In this document: one piece after another, positions 56,397 through 64,000 of the stretch | How the letters are laid out: the number at the start of each line of letters is the position of its first letter | How positions within the stretch are numbered: the stretch's first letter is position 1 | Assembly: GCA_050486225.1 (NCBI GenBank) | Contig: JBJHCV010000003.1 | Coordinates: 1 to 64,000 of the forward strand | DNA from: JBBDIX01 sp050486225 | Lineage (GTDB): Bacteria; Actinomycetota; Nitriliruptoria; Nitriliruptorales; Nitriliruptoraceae | Direction of reading: 5' to 3' | Length of the DNA stretch: 64,000 nucleotides | The notes under the pieces: generated by a model | Told to the model about the DNA's origin: nothing | What the model saw: the letters and a program-made list of their open reading frames with translations, nothing else | Database searches by the model: none | Program-made: the position numbers and the translations under genes

Positions 56397-57167
56397 TCAG
56401 GCGACCGGAACGCTGTCGTGAGGTGGCATCTGTGCCAACCGGGCGAGGGCGTCTGCGAGGTGTTCGTGCATCGCAGCGTCGGCCCCTTCGGGGTCCCGGC
56501 GGACGATCGCGTCGATGATCCGATCGTGCTGGGCGAGCGAGGTTCGCGCCCGGCCGCCCTGGAGACCCAGCCGGAAGTCGTGACGGACGAGCTGTGGTTG
56601 CAGGCGATCGAGAATGTCTGAGGCGATCTGGTGGTTCGCGATGTCCCGGACCCGCGCGTGGAGCAGGCGCTTCAGCCGTGCATGTGCGAGCGTGTCGTCC
56701 TCCTCGACGGCCAGCCGCATCTGTACGCCGAGTTCGCGGAGTTCGTCGGCCTCATCGTCGGTCACCCGTTCGGCGGCCTTCCTGGCGAGCAGACGTTCGA
56801 TCTGGAGGCGGATCTCGGTGATCTCGATCACTTCTTCCAGGGTGACGCGACGGACTCGCGCGCCCTTGTGTCGCTGCACCTCGACGAGCCCGTCGCTCAC
56901 CAGCTGGGTGATGGCGGTACGCACCACGGAACGGCTCACGCCGAACTCGCTGCACAGATCGGCCTCGATGAGCCGGTACCCCGGTGCGTACTCGCCCCGA
57001 AGGACAGCGTCACGCACGGCCGCGACGACGTCGTCCGGCCCCTGGTGCTTGGGAATCTGGGTCGCGGCTTCCACGCGAGGTGCCCCGTTCAGGTTCAGGT
57101 TCAGGTCGGCTGGCCGAATCCGCAGACCCAGTCGAGCCGGAGACGACAATCTACTCTGCCGCTGCAT
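56397..57167 (-). CDS. GntR-family (FadR/FCD) transcriptional regulator
   Basis: A 256-residue regulator from the ATG at 57167; a GTG at 57074 would give 225 residues, the more usual length. The winged HTH is IEADLCSEFGVSRSVVRTAI, and the FCD domain includes EITEIRLQIERLLARKAAE and an H-rich end (DIANHQIASDI, DIAMHEHL-like AAMHEHLADAL). A TTCAGG hexamer repeat lies in the 5' region (LNLNLN). It may regulate the operon at 53694-56241, which it follows on the same strand. Confidence 0.88.
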   Translation of the reverse strand: MQRQSRLSSPARLGLRIRPADLNLNLNGAPRVEAATQIPKHQGPDDVVAAVRDAVLRGEYAPGYRLIEADLCSEFGVSRSVVRTAITQLVSDGLVEVQRHKGARVRRVTLEEVIEITEIRLQIERLLARKAAERVTDDEADELRELGVQMRLAVEEDDTLAHARLKRLLHARVRDIANHQIASDILDRLQPQLVRHDFRLGLQGGRARTSLAQHDRIIDAIVRRDPEGADAAMHEHLADALARLAQMPPHDSVPVA

Positions 57168-57343
57168 CGAGGGGGCAAGCCGAAATGGCCGAGTGGCCCT
57201 GGCTGGCGTGGCGGCGAGTCAGACGGCTGCGCACGGCGAACGAGCCATCCGCGCGGTCGACGGAGACGAACACCCCACGGATGCTCGAGGCGTCGGCGGC
57301 ACCCGCACGAACGGCGCCCCTGCACGTCGACCGGAGTCCTGCC

Positions 57344-59641
57344 GTGCGCGTCGCCTTCACGCTGCTCGAACGCCTCGTCACGCGGCGGCCTGTTGCCGTG
57401 GTCGTGTCCGTCCTGCTCGTGAGTCTCCTGTTGGGTGCGCTCGCACCCCGGGCCGTCATGGACGACTCGGTCGCCGTCGACAACGAGGCGTCCCGGGCAC
57501 TCGCCGAACTCGACGAACGGTTCGGTGACGACCAGTCGGTCCTGCAGGTCGTCGTCCAGACCGACGGACGTGACGTGCGGGGCCGTGACGGCCTGCTCGC
57601 CTCGATCGCCGTCCAGGACGCCATCGAGTCCTCGCCGATCGCCTCGACGCTCGTCGCCGACGACGCTCAACCGTCCGTTGCCGGGTTCCTGTCGGGAGCC
57701 CGGGCCGCGATCGGCATGGCGGGCGTCGACCCGACGTCCCTCGACGACGCACAGGTGCGTGAGTTCGACGCCGCCGCACGCGCCATGCTGCCCCCCGAGA
57801 TCGCGTCGCTCACCGACGCGCTGGTCGGCGCCGGAGAGGTCCCGACGTCCGGGTTGATCCTGGTGTTCCAGGACACGACGGGACTCGAGGACGCCGCGGC
57901 ACTCGCCCAGCAGCGCGAACTCGCCGCGGTCATCGCGGCGGTGCCGGCGCCCGACGGGGTCACCGTGGCCCCGTTCGCGTTCGGGCTGCTGCTGTCCGAC
58001 GGGGACATCGGCCCGGAGGTCGGTCGCCTGTTCGGCACGGCACTGGTGATCATCCTGCTGGTGCTCGCCGTCGTGTACTGGATCCGCCCGTCGGGGACCA
58101 CTCGCGGGCGCATCGCGCGGCGCACCGCTGCCGACGTCGGGATCACGCTCGCGGTGATCGTGCTCTCGGTCGTGTGGATGCAGGGCATCGGGGTGCTGCT
58201 CGGACCGGGGTACGCGGGTCTGATCGGCGGCTTCTCCCCGCAGACCCAGATCGTGCCCATCCTGATCGTGGGGCTCGGCGTCGACTTCGCGATCCACCTG
58301 CTCGCGCGGTACCGCCACGAACTGGCGGATGCGACGGCAGGGCGCGCAGGTGTCGACGCGGCGACCGGCGGTTCGCTGGGCACGGTCGGTCCGACCCTCG
58401 CGCTGTGCACGGCCGCGACCGCCATCGGGTTCCTGACCAACCTCGCCAGCCCCGTGGACTTCCTGGCCACCCTCGGGGTGCTCGCGGCGGTCGGGATCGC
58501 CGCGGCGTTCGTCCTCACGCTGACGATCGTCCCGGCCGCGCGCGTGATGCTCGACCGTCGCGGTGCCGGGAGGGGCACCCTGCCCGTCGAGGCGCTCGGC
58601 ACCACCACCGAGCGGGCTCTGCCACGCGTCATGGGTCGGACGGCGGTACTCGCCGAGCGCGCCCCGGTGGCGACGGTCGTGGTCGCAGCCCTCATGGTGG
58701 TGGTCGGGGGCTACGGGTTCTCACAGCTCGACGCGGAGTTCGAGCTCACCGACTTCGTGCCGCGCGACGAGCCCGGCCTCGAGACACTGGCCGTCATCGA
58801 GCGTGACTTCCAGGGAGGGTTCGAGGAGACCACCGAGGTGCTCCTGCGTGGCGACATGTCCGCGGCGCGAGACGCCGGAGCCATCGACGCGGCGATCGGC
58901 CGTCTGGTGACCGTGGACGACGTGGCCGTGCTCGGAGACCGCGCAGACGCGCAGGTGGACGTGACGGACGACGGGACGCTCGGTCGCGTGCGGATCCGGA
59001 CGACGGCCGGTCAGGGGGGCGCGGCCCCGCTGGCGTCGGCGATCGCCGACGCGTTCACACCCGTGCGCGATGCCGGGGTCGAGACGGTCGTCACCTCCCC
59101 TCAGATCGTGCAGGCGACCATCGGGGAGGACATCGAGGACTCCCAGATCCGCTCGCTGGCGATCGCCCTGGCCGCCGCGATGGCCCTGCTCGCGATCCAC
59201 CAGGGCGTGACCGCGCGGCGGCCACTGCTCGGGGTGGTGACGGTCCTGCCCGTCGTGCTCGTGCTCGCTGCGACGTTCGGGACGATGGCGCTGACCGGCA
59301 TCCCCCTCAACCCGGTGACCGCGACGCTTGCGGCACTGTCCATCGGGATCGGCGTGCCGTTCACCATCCACGTCACCGAACGGTTCCTCGAGGAGCGCCG
59401 CGTCGACGACGGCGACGGCGCCATCCGACGCACGGTCACACGCACCGGGGGAGCGCTGGCGGGTTCGGCGCTGACCACCGCGATCGGGTTCGGCGTGCTC
59501 GTCACGTCGACGCTGCGACCCTTCGAGCAGCTCGGGTACGTGATCGTCTACGCGATCGGCTGGTCACTGGTCGCCGCCGTGCTCGTGCTGCCGAGCCTGC
59601 TCGTGCTGTGGGACCGGGCCGCGCGTCGGCGCGCCGCCTGA
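57344..59641 (+). CDS. MMPL/RND-family transporter
   Basis: A 765-residue RND protein with 12 hydrophobic segments in two halves, each with a large extracytoplasmic loop (ASRALAELDERFGDDQSV in loop 1; LTDFVPRDEPGLETLAVIERDF in loop 2). The TM4-like IVGLGVDFAIHLLARYRHEL and the second-half IGIGVPFTIHVTERFLEERR carry the polar residues of the family. It is an exporter of lipids or hydrophobic molecules. The GTG at 57344 has GGAG 8 bases upstream; the open frame extends much further but with non-coding composition. Confidence 0.9.
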   Translation: MRVAFTLLERLVTRRPVAVVVSVLLVSLLLGALAPRAVMDDSVAVDNEASRALAELDERFGDDQSVLQVVVQTDGRDVRGRDGLLASIAVQDAIESSPIASTLVADDAQPSVAGFLSGARAAIGMAGVDPTSLDDAQVREFDAAARAMLPPEIASLTDALVGAGEVPTSGLILVFQDTTGLEDAAALAQQRELAAVIAAVPAPDGVTVAPFAFGLLLSDGDIGPEVGRLFGTALVIILLVLAVVYWIRPSGTTRGRIARRTAADVGITLAVIVLSVVWMQGIGVLLGPGYAGLIGGFSPQTQIVPILIVGLGVDFAIHLLARYRHELADATAGRAGVDAATGGSLGTVGPTLALCTAATAIGFLTNLASPVDFLATLGVLAAVGIAAAFVLTLTIVPAARVMLDRRGAGRGTLPVEALGTTTERALPRVMGRTAVLAERAPVATVVVAALMVVVGGYGFSQLDAEFELTDFVPRDEPGLETLAVIERDFQGGFEETTEVLLRGDMSAARDAGAIDAAIGRLVTVDDVAVLGDRADAQVDVTDDGTLGRVRIRTTAGQGGAAPLASAIADAFTPVRDAGVETVVTSPQIVQATIGEDIEDSQIRSLAIALAAAMALLAIHQGVTARRPLLGVVTVLPVVLVLAATFGTMALTGIPLNPVTATLAALSIGIGVPFTIHVTERFLEERRVDDGDGAIRRTVTRTGGALAGSALTTAIGFGVLVTSTLRPFEQLGYVIVYAIGWSLVAAVLVLPSLLVLWDRAARRRAA

Positions 59642-59672
59642 CCGCGGCCGTCGGCCGGGCTCGTTGGCGACT

Positions 59673-59690
59673 GGCACCGCACGCGGTGCC
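59673..59690. terminator. Hairpin between convergent genes
   Basis: GGCACCGC (59673-59680) and GCGGTGCC (59683-59690) form an inverted repeat with a very short loop, between the MMPL gene and the CBS gene. Confidence 0.5.
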
Positions 59691-59725
59691 GGAACGGAAC
59701 GGCACGCGGCGCCAGCCGGGGTGCG

Positions 59726-60127
59726 TCAGTCGACGTCGCCGAGGTAGACGGCGAGCACGTCACGGATCGACACCACACCGTTGACGACGTCGCGGCGTGA
59801 CACCGCCAGGTGGCGGATCTGTGCGTCGGTCATCGCGCGGGCGGCCTCGGCGATCGAGGTGTCCTCGTCGACCGTCAGCACGTCGGTGGAGGAGACGTCG
59901 CGGACCCGTTCGGTCTCCAGGTCCAGGTCGTCGGCGATGGCGCTCACGATGTCGCGCTCGGACAGGACTCCCCGCACGCCGGAGGGGTCCACGACCACCA
60001 GCAGGCCGACCCCGTCGGCGACCAACGCGTCGACCGCCTCGCGCAGCGTCGCCGTCGGACGGATGGTGGCGACCGGGTCGCCGATGAGGCGGCCGATCGG
60101 GTCGGTCGGGCGGATCCCGGTCATCAT
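59726..60127 (-). CDS. CBS-domain protein
   Basis: A 133-residue protein of two CBS motifs: IRPTATLREAVDALVADGVG...GVLSERDIV and DVLTVDEDTSIAEAARAM...VVSIRDVL. It senses adenine nucleotides and may regulate an unknown partner. The ATG pair at 60127/60124 has AGGAAC upstream. Confidence 0.92.
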   Translation of the reverse strand: MMTGIRPTDPIGRLIGDPVATIRPTATLREAVDALVADGVGLLVVVDPSGVRGVLSERDIVSAIADDLDLETERVRDVSSTDVLTVDEDTSIAEAARAMTDAQIRHLAVSRRDVVNGVVSIRDVLAVYLGDVD

Positions 60128-60285
60128 GGTTCCTGACTGCTCGTGGCCGATGGACCGGGTGCCCCGCGGGTCTCGCCGCAGGTGCCGGTCCCTGGAGCAC
60201 AAGCATCGTCGGCGGCCCTGTGGTGCGGCAGGGCCCGACGGCCCTGACGGACGGGACGTGCGACTCCGAGAGGATGGACCAGGGG

Positions 60286-60765
60286 TCATCGTGGTTCCGG
60301 GTCCCGCAGTTCGTGCAGGCGCCGGCGCAGCCGCCCGGGGGCACGCACGTCGTGCAGGGTCGTGTGGTCTCCGTCGTCGTGGACGAGCACGACGTGGCCG
60401 TGTCTGATCAGCGCACCCAGCGCGCGCCGCCGGACCTCGACGTCCTCGATCCCCGCGAGAGGGAGGTCGACGTCGATCCGGCCGCGACGCCCCGACAGGA
60501 CCAGCACCCGATCGGAGGTGAGCGCGTGCACGGCGTGGGTCCAACGCCAGACGGTCGGGCCGGCCAGCACCAGCCATCCGACGACCGCCCCGACGACCAC
60601 CCAGAGGTCGAGGGGTGCGTCGAGCGCGCCGTGGGAGAACCCCGCGGCCAGCGACAGCACCGTGGCCAGAACCGTCGGCAGGGCGAGCACGATCGGGTGG
60701 GGACGGGCCCACAGGTGCACCGTCTCGTCGGGGTCGAGCAGCTCGTCCAGGTCGTCGGGGTCCAT
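60286..60765 (-). CDS. PH-domain-like membrane protein
   Basis: A 159-residue protein. Two hydrophobic helices (IVLALPTVLATVLSLAAGF, LWVVVGAVVGWLVLAGPTV) are followed by a bPH2-like domain (HALTSDRVLVLSGRRGRIDVDLPLAGIEDVEVRR). It is a bacterial PH-like membrane protein. The ATG at 60765 has GGAG upstream. Confidence 0.75.
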   Translation of the reverse strand: MDPDDLDELLDPDETVHLWARPHPIVLALPTVLATVLSLAAGFSHGALDAPLDLWVVVGAVVGWLVLAGPTVWRWTHAVHALTSDRVLVLSGRRGRIDVDLPLAGIEDVEVRRRALGALIRHGHVVLVHDDGDHTTLHDVRAPGRLRRRLHELRDPEPR

Positions 60766-61004
60766 GGTGCTCCGGTCCGACCACGGCAGGTGGTGGTGTC
60801 CCGGAGCGTAGGACCTGCGCACGGTGCGGTGACGTCGCGCGTGCGCGCCGGGGAGGTGTCGCTGGCGGGCGGTCGCGGCCGGCGTGCGGCGTGCGCCGAT
60901 CGTCCCGACGACTGGGGCCGGGCGGCACTGCCTGCCGTCGTTGCGCCGGGCCAATATGGTCGTGTGTCAGCGTCACCGTGACCAGGCACCGCAAGGAGGG
61001 ACCG

Positions 61005-61433
61005 ATGAGCAGGATCGTCGTGGGAATCGACTCGTCGCCACACGCCGTGGCCGCCCTGCGATGGGCGCTCGAGGAGGCCCGCCTGCGTGGAGCGAGTCTG
61101 GAACTCGTCCACGCGTACCCGACTGCCGAACTGACCGCGATGCCGACGATCGTGACGTTGCCGTCCGACGACGAACTGCGCGCCGGTGCCGAGGCGACGC
61201 TCGCTCAGGCGCTCGAGGAGGCCGGAGGTGCCGGCGACGTCGAGGTGGCGTTCACGACCGGTGCAGGTGGGGCGGCGCGCGTGATCACCGAGGCCTGCGC
61301 CGGGGCGGACCTGCTCGTGCTCGGCGCACGTGGGCTCGGCGGGTTCCGCGGGCTGCTGCTCGGCTCCGTCAGCCAGCAGGCGGTGGCCCACAGCCCGGTG
61401 CCGGTCGTGATCGTGCCACCCGTTCGTGACTGA
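61005..61433 (+). CDS. Universal stress protein
   Basis: A 142-residue UspA-family protein: IVVGIDSSPHAVAALRWALEEA and the ATP-binding VLGARGLGGFRGLLLGSVSQ with SPVPVVIV. AAGGAGGG precedes the ATG. Confidence 0.94.
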   Translation: MSRIVVGIDSSPHAVAALRWALEEARLRGASLELVHAYPTAELTAMPTIVTLPSDDELRAGAEATLAQALEEAGGAGDVEVAFTTGAGGAARVITEACAGADLLVLGARGLGGFRGLLLGSVSQQAVAHSPVPVVIVPPVRD

Positions 61434-61469
61434 GGATCTGGTCACCGAGGATCCGGTCGGCCGGGTGTC

Positions 61470-62219
61470 GTGACGGCGTCTGCCGGACAGGCGTCGAGCG
61501 GTGCCGTGCGACGTTCGCGGCTGCGCCTTGTCGGTGCCGCCGTCGACGAGGTGTCTGTCGCCGTGCACGCACCGCCCGACGCGACCGGCCCCGGGGTGCT
61601 GCTGCTTCCCGGCGCTGGCGGTGACCTCGACGCCTCGGGCCTGGTCGCGTTGGCCGAGGTGTTCGTGGCCTCGGGTGCGACGGTCGTGCGCGCCAACCTG
61701 CCCCACCGTGAACTCGGCCGGCGCTTCCCGCCCCGAGCCGAGGCCGCCGTCGACGACGCGTGCCGTGTCGTCCACGCGGCACGGGAACTCGTGGGGATCG
61801 ACGAGTGGGTCCTCGGAGGACGCTCGTACGGGGGGAGGGTCCTGTCGCTGGGGCATGCACAGGGGCTCGACGCGCTCGGGCTGCTGTTCCACGCCTACCC
61901 CCTGCATCCACCCGGCCGTGTCGACACGCTGCGGGTCGACCACTGGGACCGCATCGGGGTGCCGTGCCTGTTCCTGCAGGGAACACACGACGAGTTCGCG
62001 CGACTCGACCTGCTCGAGGGCGCGCTGCCCCGGATCGACGCGCCGGTGACGCTGGAGGTCGTCGAGGGGGCGGACCACGCTCTGAAGGTCACGCGACGTC
62101 GTGCGCCCGACGGGGTCTCCCGGTCCGACACGCGTGTCGTGGCCGACCTCGCACCGATGATCACGAGTTGGCTGGGCGAGCTCACGGGGCGTTGCCGAGC
62201 GACGGCGGACCCGAAGTAG
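61470..62219 (+). CDS. Alpha/beta hydrolase (dienelactone hydrolase/Tex30-like)
   Basis: A 249-residue hydrolase. The core is VLLLPGAGGDLDASGLVALA, the nucleophile elbow VLGGRSYGGRVL, the FLQGTHDEFARL acid region and the ADHALKV histidine. It starts with GTG at 61470, 36 bases after the stress protein. Confidence 0.85.
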   Translation: MTASAGQASSGAVRRSRLRLVGAAVDEVSVAVHAPPDATGPGVLLLPGAGGDLDASGLVALAEVFVASGATVVRANLPHRELGRRFPPRAEAAVDDACRVVHAARELVGIDEWVLGGRSYGGRVLSLGHAQGLDALGLLFHAYPLHPPGRVDTLRVDHWDRIGVPCLFLQGTHDEFARLDLLEGALPRIDAPVTLEVVEGADHALKVTRRRAPDGVSRSDTRVVADLAPMITSWLGELTGRCRATADPK

Positions 62220-62280
62220 TCTCCCGGCGACGCGCACCGCACGGCTCGCCGGTCGTGCCCACCGACGCTCGGAGACACCG

Positions 62281-64000
62281 ATGCCCGCGCAGCTCGCCGA
62301 CCAGTCGATCAACACGATCCGCACGTTGGCGATGGACGCCGTGCAACGCGCCAACTCGGGGCATCCGGGCATGCCGATGGGCTGCGCGCCCCTCGCCTAC
62401 GTGCTCTTCCGGGAGTTCATGCGGCACGACCCGGCCGCCCCGGACTGGCCCGATCGCGACCGGTTCGTCCTGTCTGCGGGTCACGGGTCGATGCTGCTGT
62501 ACGCGGCGCTGCACCTCGCGGGCTACGAACGCCCCACGCTCGACGACCTGCGCGCGTTTCGGCAGTGGGGTTCGGTGACGGCCGGCCACCCGGAGAACCT
62601 GGAACTCGCCGGGGTGGAGACCACCACCGGGCCGCTCGGGCAGGGTTTCGCGAACGGCGTCGGGATGGCGCTGGCCACCGAACGGCTCGCCGCCGAGTTC
62701 AACCGACCCGGACACGACGTCGTCGACCACCGGGTCTACGGGATCGTGTCCGACGGCGACCTGATGGAGGGCGTGTCGGCCGAGGCGGCGTCGCTCGCCG
62801 GGACCCTGCGACTGGGTCGGATCACCTACCTGTACGACGACAACCGCATCACCATCGACGGGTCGACGGACCTGGCCTTCACCGAGGACGTGCTCGCCCG
62901 CTTCGATGCCTACGGATGGCACACGGTACGGGTCGACGACGCGACCGACCTCGACGCGCTGCGCGCCGCGATCACCGCTGCCGACGCCGACGAGCGCCCA
63001 TCGCTGATCGCGGTCCGCACGGTCATCGGTCACGGCTCGCCCAACCGTGGTGGCACCGCCGGATCGCACGGCGCGCCCCTCGGTGAGGACGAGATCGCCC
63101 TCACCCGCGCGGCGCTCGGCTGGCCCCACGACGAACCGTTCCTCGTCCCCGACGACGTCCGTACCCACATGGACGTGCGCGACGAGGGGCGTCAGGCACG
63201 GACGGACTGGCAGGCGCGCGTCGACGCGTGGGCTGCCGAGCACCCGGATCTCGCCGCCGAGTTCGACCGCCGGGTGGTGCGTGGAGACCTGCCCGACGGC
63301 TGGGAGGGCTCGCTGCCGACGATCGACGGTTCCGACGCGACCCGCAAGCACTCGGGTGCGGTCATCAACGCGCTCGCCGACACCCTGCCGGAACTGTTCG
63401 GTGGGTCCGCGGATCTCGCCGGGTCCAACAACACCGACGTGTCGGGGGGCGGCGACTTCTCTGCGACCGACCGACTCGGACGCAACCTGCGGTTCGGTGT
63501 CCGCGAGCACGCGATGGCCTCGATCGCCAACGGCATGGCCCTGCACGGGGGGCTGGTGCCCTACGTGGCGACGTTCCTCGTCTTCACGGACTACTGCCGT
63601 CCGGCGATCCGCCTGTCGGCACTGATGCGCCAACGGGTCGTCTACGTCATGACCCACGACTCGATCGGTCTCGGTGAGGACGGTCCCACCCATCAGCCCG
63701 TCGAGCACCTCGCCTCGCTTCGGGCGATGCCCGGTCTGACCGTGGTCCGGCCCGCCGACGGTCGAGAGACCGTGGACGCCTGGCGGCTCGCGCTCGAGGC
63801 CGAGGGTCCGACGGTGATCGCGCTGACCCGTCAGGGCGTTGCGGCCCTGCCGGCGAGCGTGGTGGGTGACCCGTCACGGGGTGCCCACGTGGTGGCACGG
63901 CACGGCGACGGCGACTCGAGCCTGGCGATCATCGCCACCGGTTCGGAGGTCGGCCTCGCGCTGGCCGCCGCGGAGCAGCTCGCGACGGAGGGCGTGGCCG
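62281..64000 (+). CDS. tkt: Transketolase, C-terminus cut by window end
   Basis: A thiamine-diphosphate enzyme of the pentose phosphate pathway, transferring two-carbon units between sugar phosphates. The frame is open to 64000 (~573 residues of an expected ~660-700). Evidence: DAVQRANSGHPGMPMG, FVLSAGHGSMLLYA, GPLGQGFANGVGMA, the ThDP motif VSDGDLMEGVSAEAA, and in the second half GGSADLAGSNNT, FGVREHAMASIANGMA and THDSIGLGEDGPTHQP. The ATG at 62281 follows the hydrolase stop by 61 bases. Confidence 0.97.
   Translation, partial: MPAQLADQSINTIRTLAMDAVQRANSGHPGMPMGCAPLAYVLFREFMRHDPAAPDWPDRDRFVLSAGHGSMLLYAALHLAGYERPTLDDLRAFRQWGSVTAGHPENLELAGVETTTGPLGQGFANGVGMALATERLAAEFNRPGHDVVDHRVYGIVSDGDLMEGVSAEAASLAGTLRLGRITYLYDDNRITIDGSTDLAFTEDVLARFDAYGWHTVRVDDATDLDALRAAITAADADERPSLIAVRTVIGHGSPNRGGTAGSHGAPLGEDEIALTRAALGWPHDEPFLVPDDVRTHMDVRDEGRQARTDWQARVDAWAAEHPDLAAEFDRRVVRGDLPDGWEGSLPTIDGSDATRKHSGAVINALADTLPELFGGSADLAGSNNTDVSGGGDFSATDRLGRNLRFGVREHAMASIANGMALHGGLVPYVATFLVFTDYCRPAIRLSALMRQRVVYVMTHDSIGLGEDGPTHQPVEHLASLRAMPGLTVVRPADGRETVDAWRLALEAEGPTVIALTRQGVAALPASVVGDPSRGAHVVARHGDGDSSLAIIATGSEVGLALAAAEQLATEGVA

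Noticed and set aside
57100..57125. TTCAGG hexamer repeat in the 5' part of the GntR gene
   Set aside because: Three short copies in a possibly untranslated leader; too small to be a functional repeat without further evidence.

Overview
The window is a high-GC bacterial chromosome segment, most likely from an actinobacterium. The signs are pervasive GC-rich codon use with many GTG starts, genes packed into operons by GTGA/ATGA/TGATG overlaps, a GlnR-type operator in front of an ammonium transporter, and abundant MMPL, SHOCT, LLM-flavin and sunset-domain proteins. I cannot place it below class level from sequence alone. No rRNA, tRNA, CRISPR array or prophage was seen.

Positions 1-24,600 form a defence island. 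It opens with two PD-(D/E)XK nuclease-like genes facing each other, a complete IS3-family element (2983-4300, with 28-bp inverted repeats and an AAC target duplication), and a DUF559-like nuclease fused to a transmembrane helix and a sunset domain. The core is a tightly coupled four-gene operon (5649-15572): a DUF499 ATPase, a small protein, a DUF1156 DNA methylase and a 1200-residue PLD-SNF2 helicase. This is a methylase/helicase restriction-type module. Downstream lie a DUF4268 nuclease, a DUF6884 protein, a GIY-YIG-like protein, an OGG-fold glycosylase-like protein, a GNAT acetyltransferase coupled to an AAA+ ATPase, and then a three-gene cassette: PD-(D/E)XK nuclease, RNase J-like beta-CASP nuclease, and a small protein.

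Positions 24,600-32,700 hold an IclR-controlled catabolic and uptake cluster. An IclR gene diverges from a FAD monooxygenase, a PF06684 protein, a complete TRAP transporter (P, Q, M), a deoxyribosyltransferase-like protein, a PEBP protein and an alpha/beta hydrolase. The shared intergenic region contains a TTGACA/TAGGGT promoter and an AT-rich palindrome.

Positions 32,800-36,500 hold a small regulator, secreted and membrane proteins (a lipoprotein, a CAP-domain protein, a SHOCT protein, a multi-TM protein) and a RidA remnant. Positions 36,600-42,300 form a second nuclease island: two adjacent EEP-fold nucleases, then a second copy of the nuclease/beta-CASP/small-protein cassette, whose beta-CASP gene carries a one-base frameshift, then an HNH endonuclease. 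A Phd/ParE toxin-antitoxin pair follows.

The rest is housekeeping and transport: a crotonase, an MgtA-like P-type ATPase, a chrA-padR-fetA-fetB metal-export operon with a PadR-type operator over its promoter, amt behind a GlnR box, an M15 peptidase lipoprotein, an HhH protein, an LLM oxidoreductase, a phytoene desaturase-like oxidoreductase, a GntR regulator, an MMPL/RND exporter, a CBS protein, a PH-like membrane protein, a universal stress protein, a hydrolase and a transketolase cut by the window end.

The most notable candidate for an undescribed system is the duplicated PD-(D/E)XK + beta-CASP RNase + small-protein cassette, found once inside the defence island and once beside two EEP nucleases.
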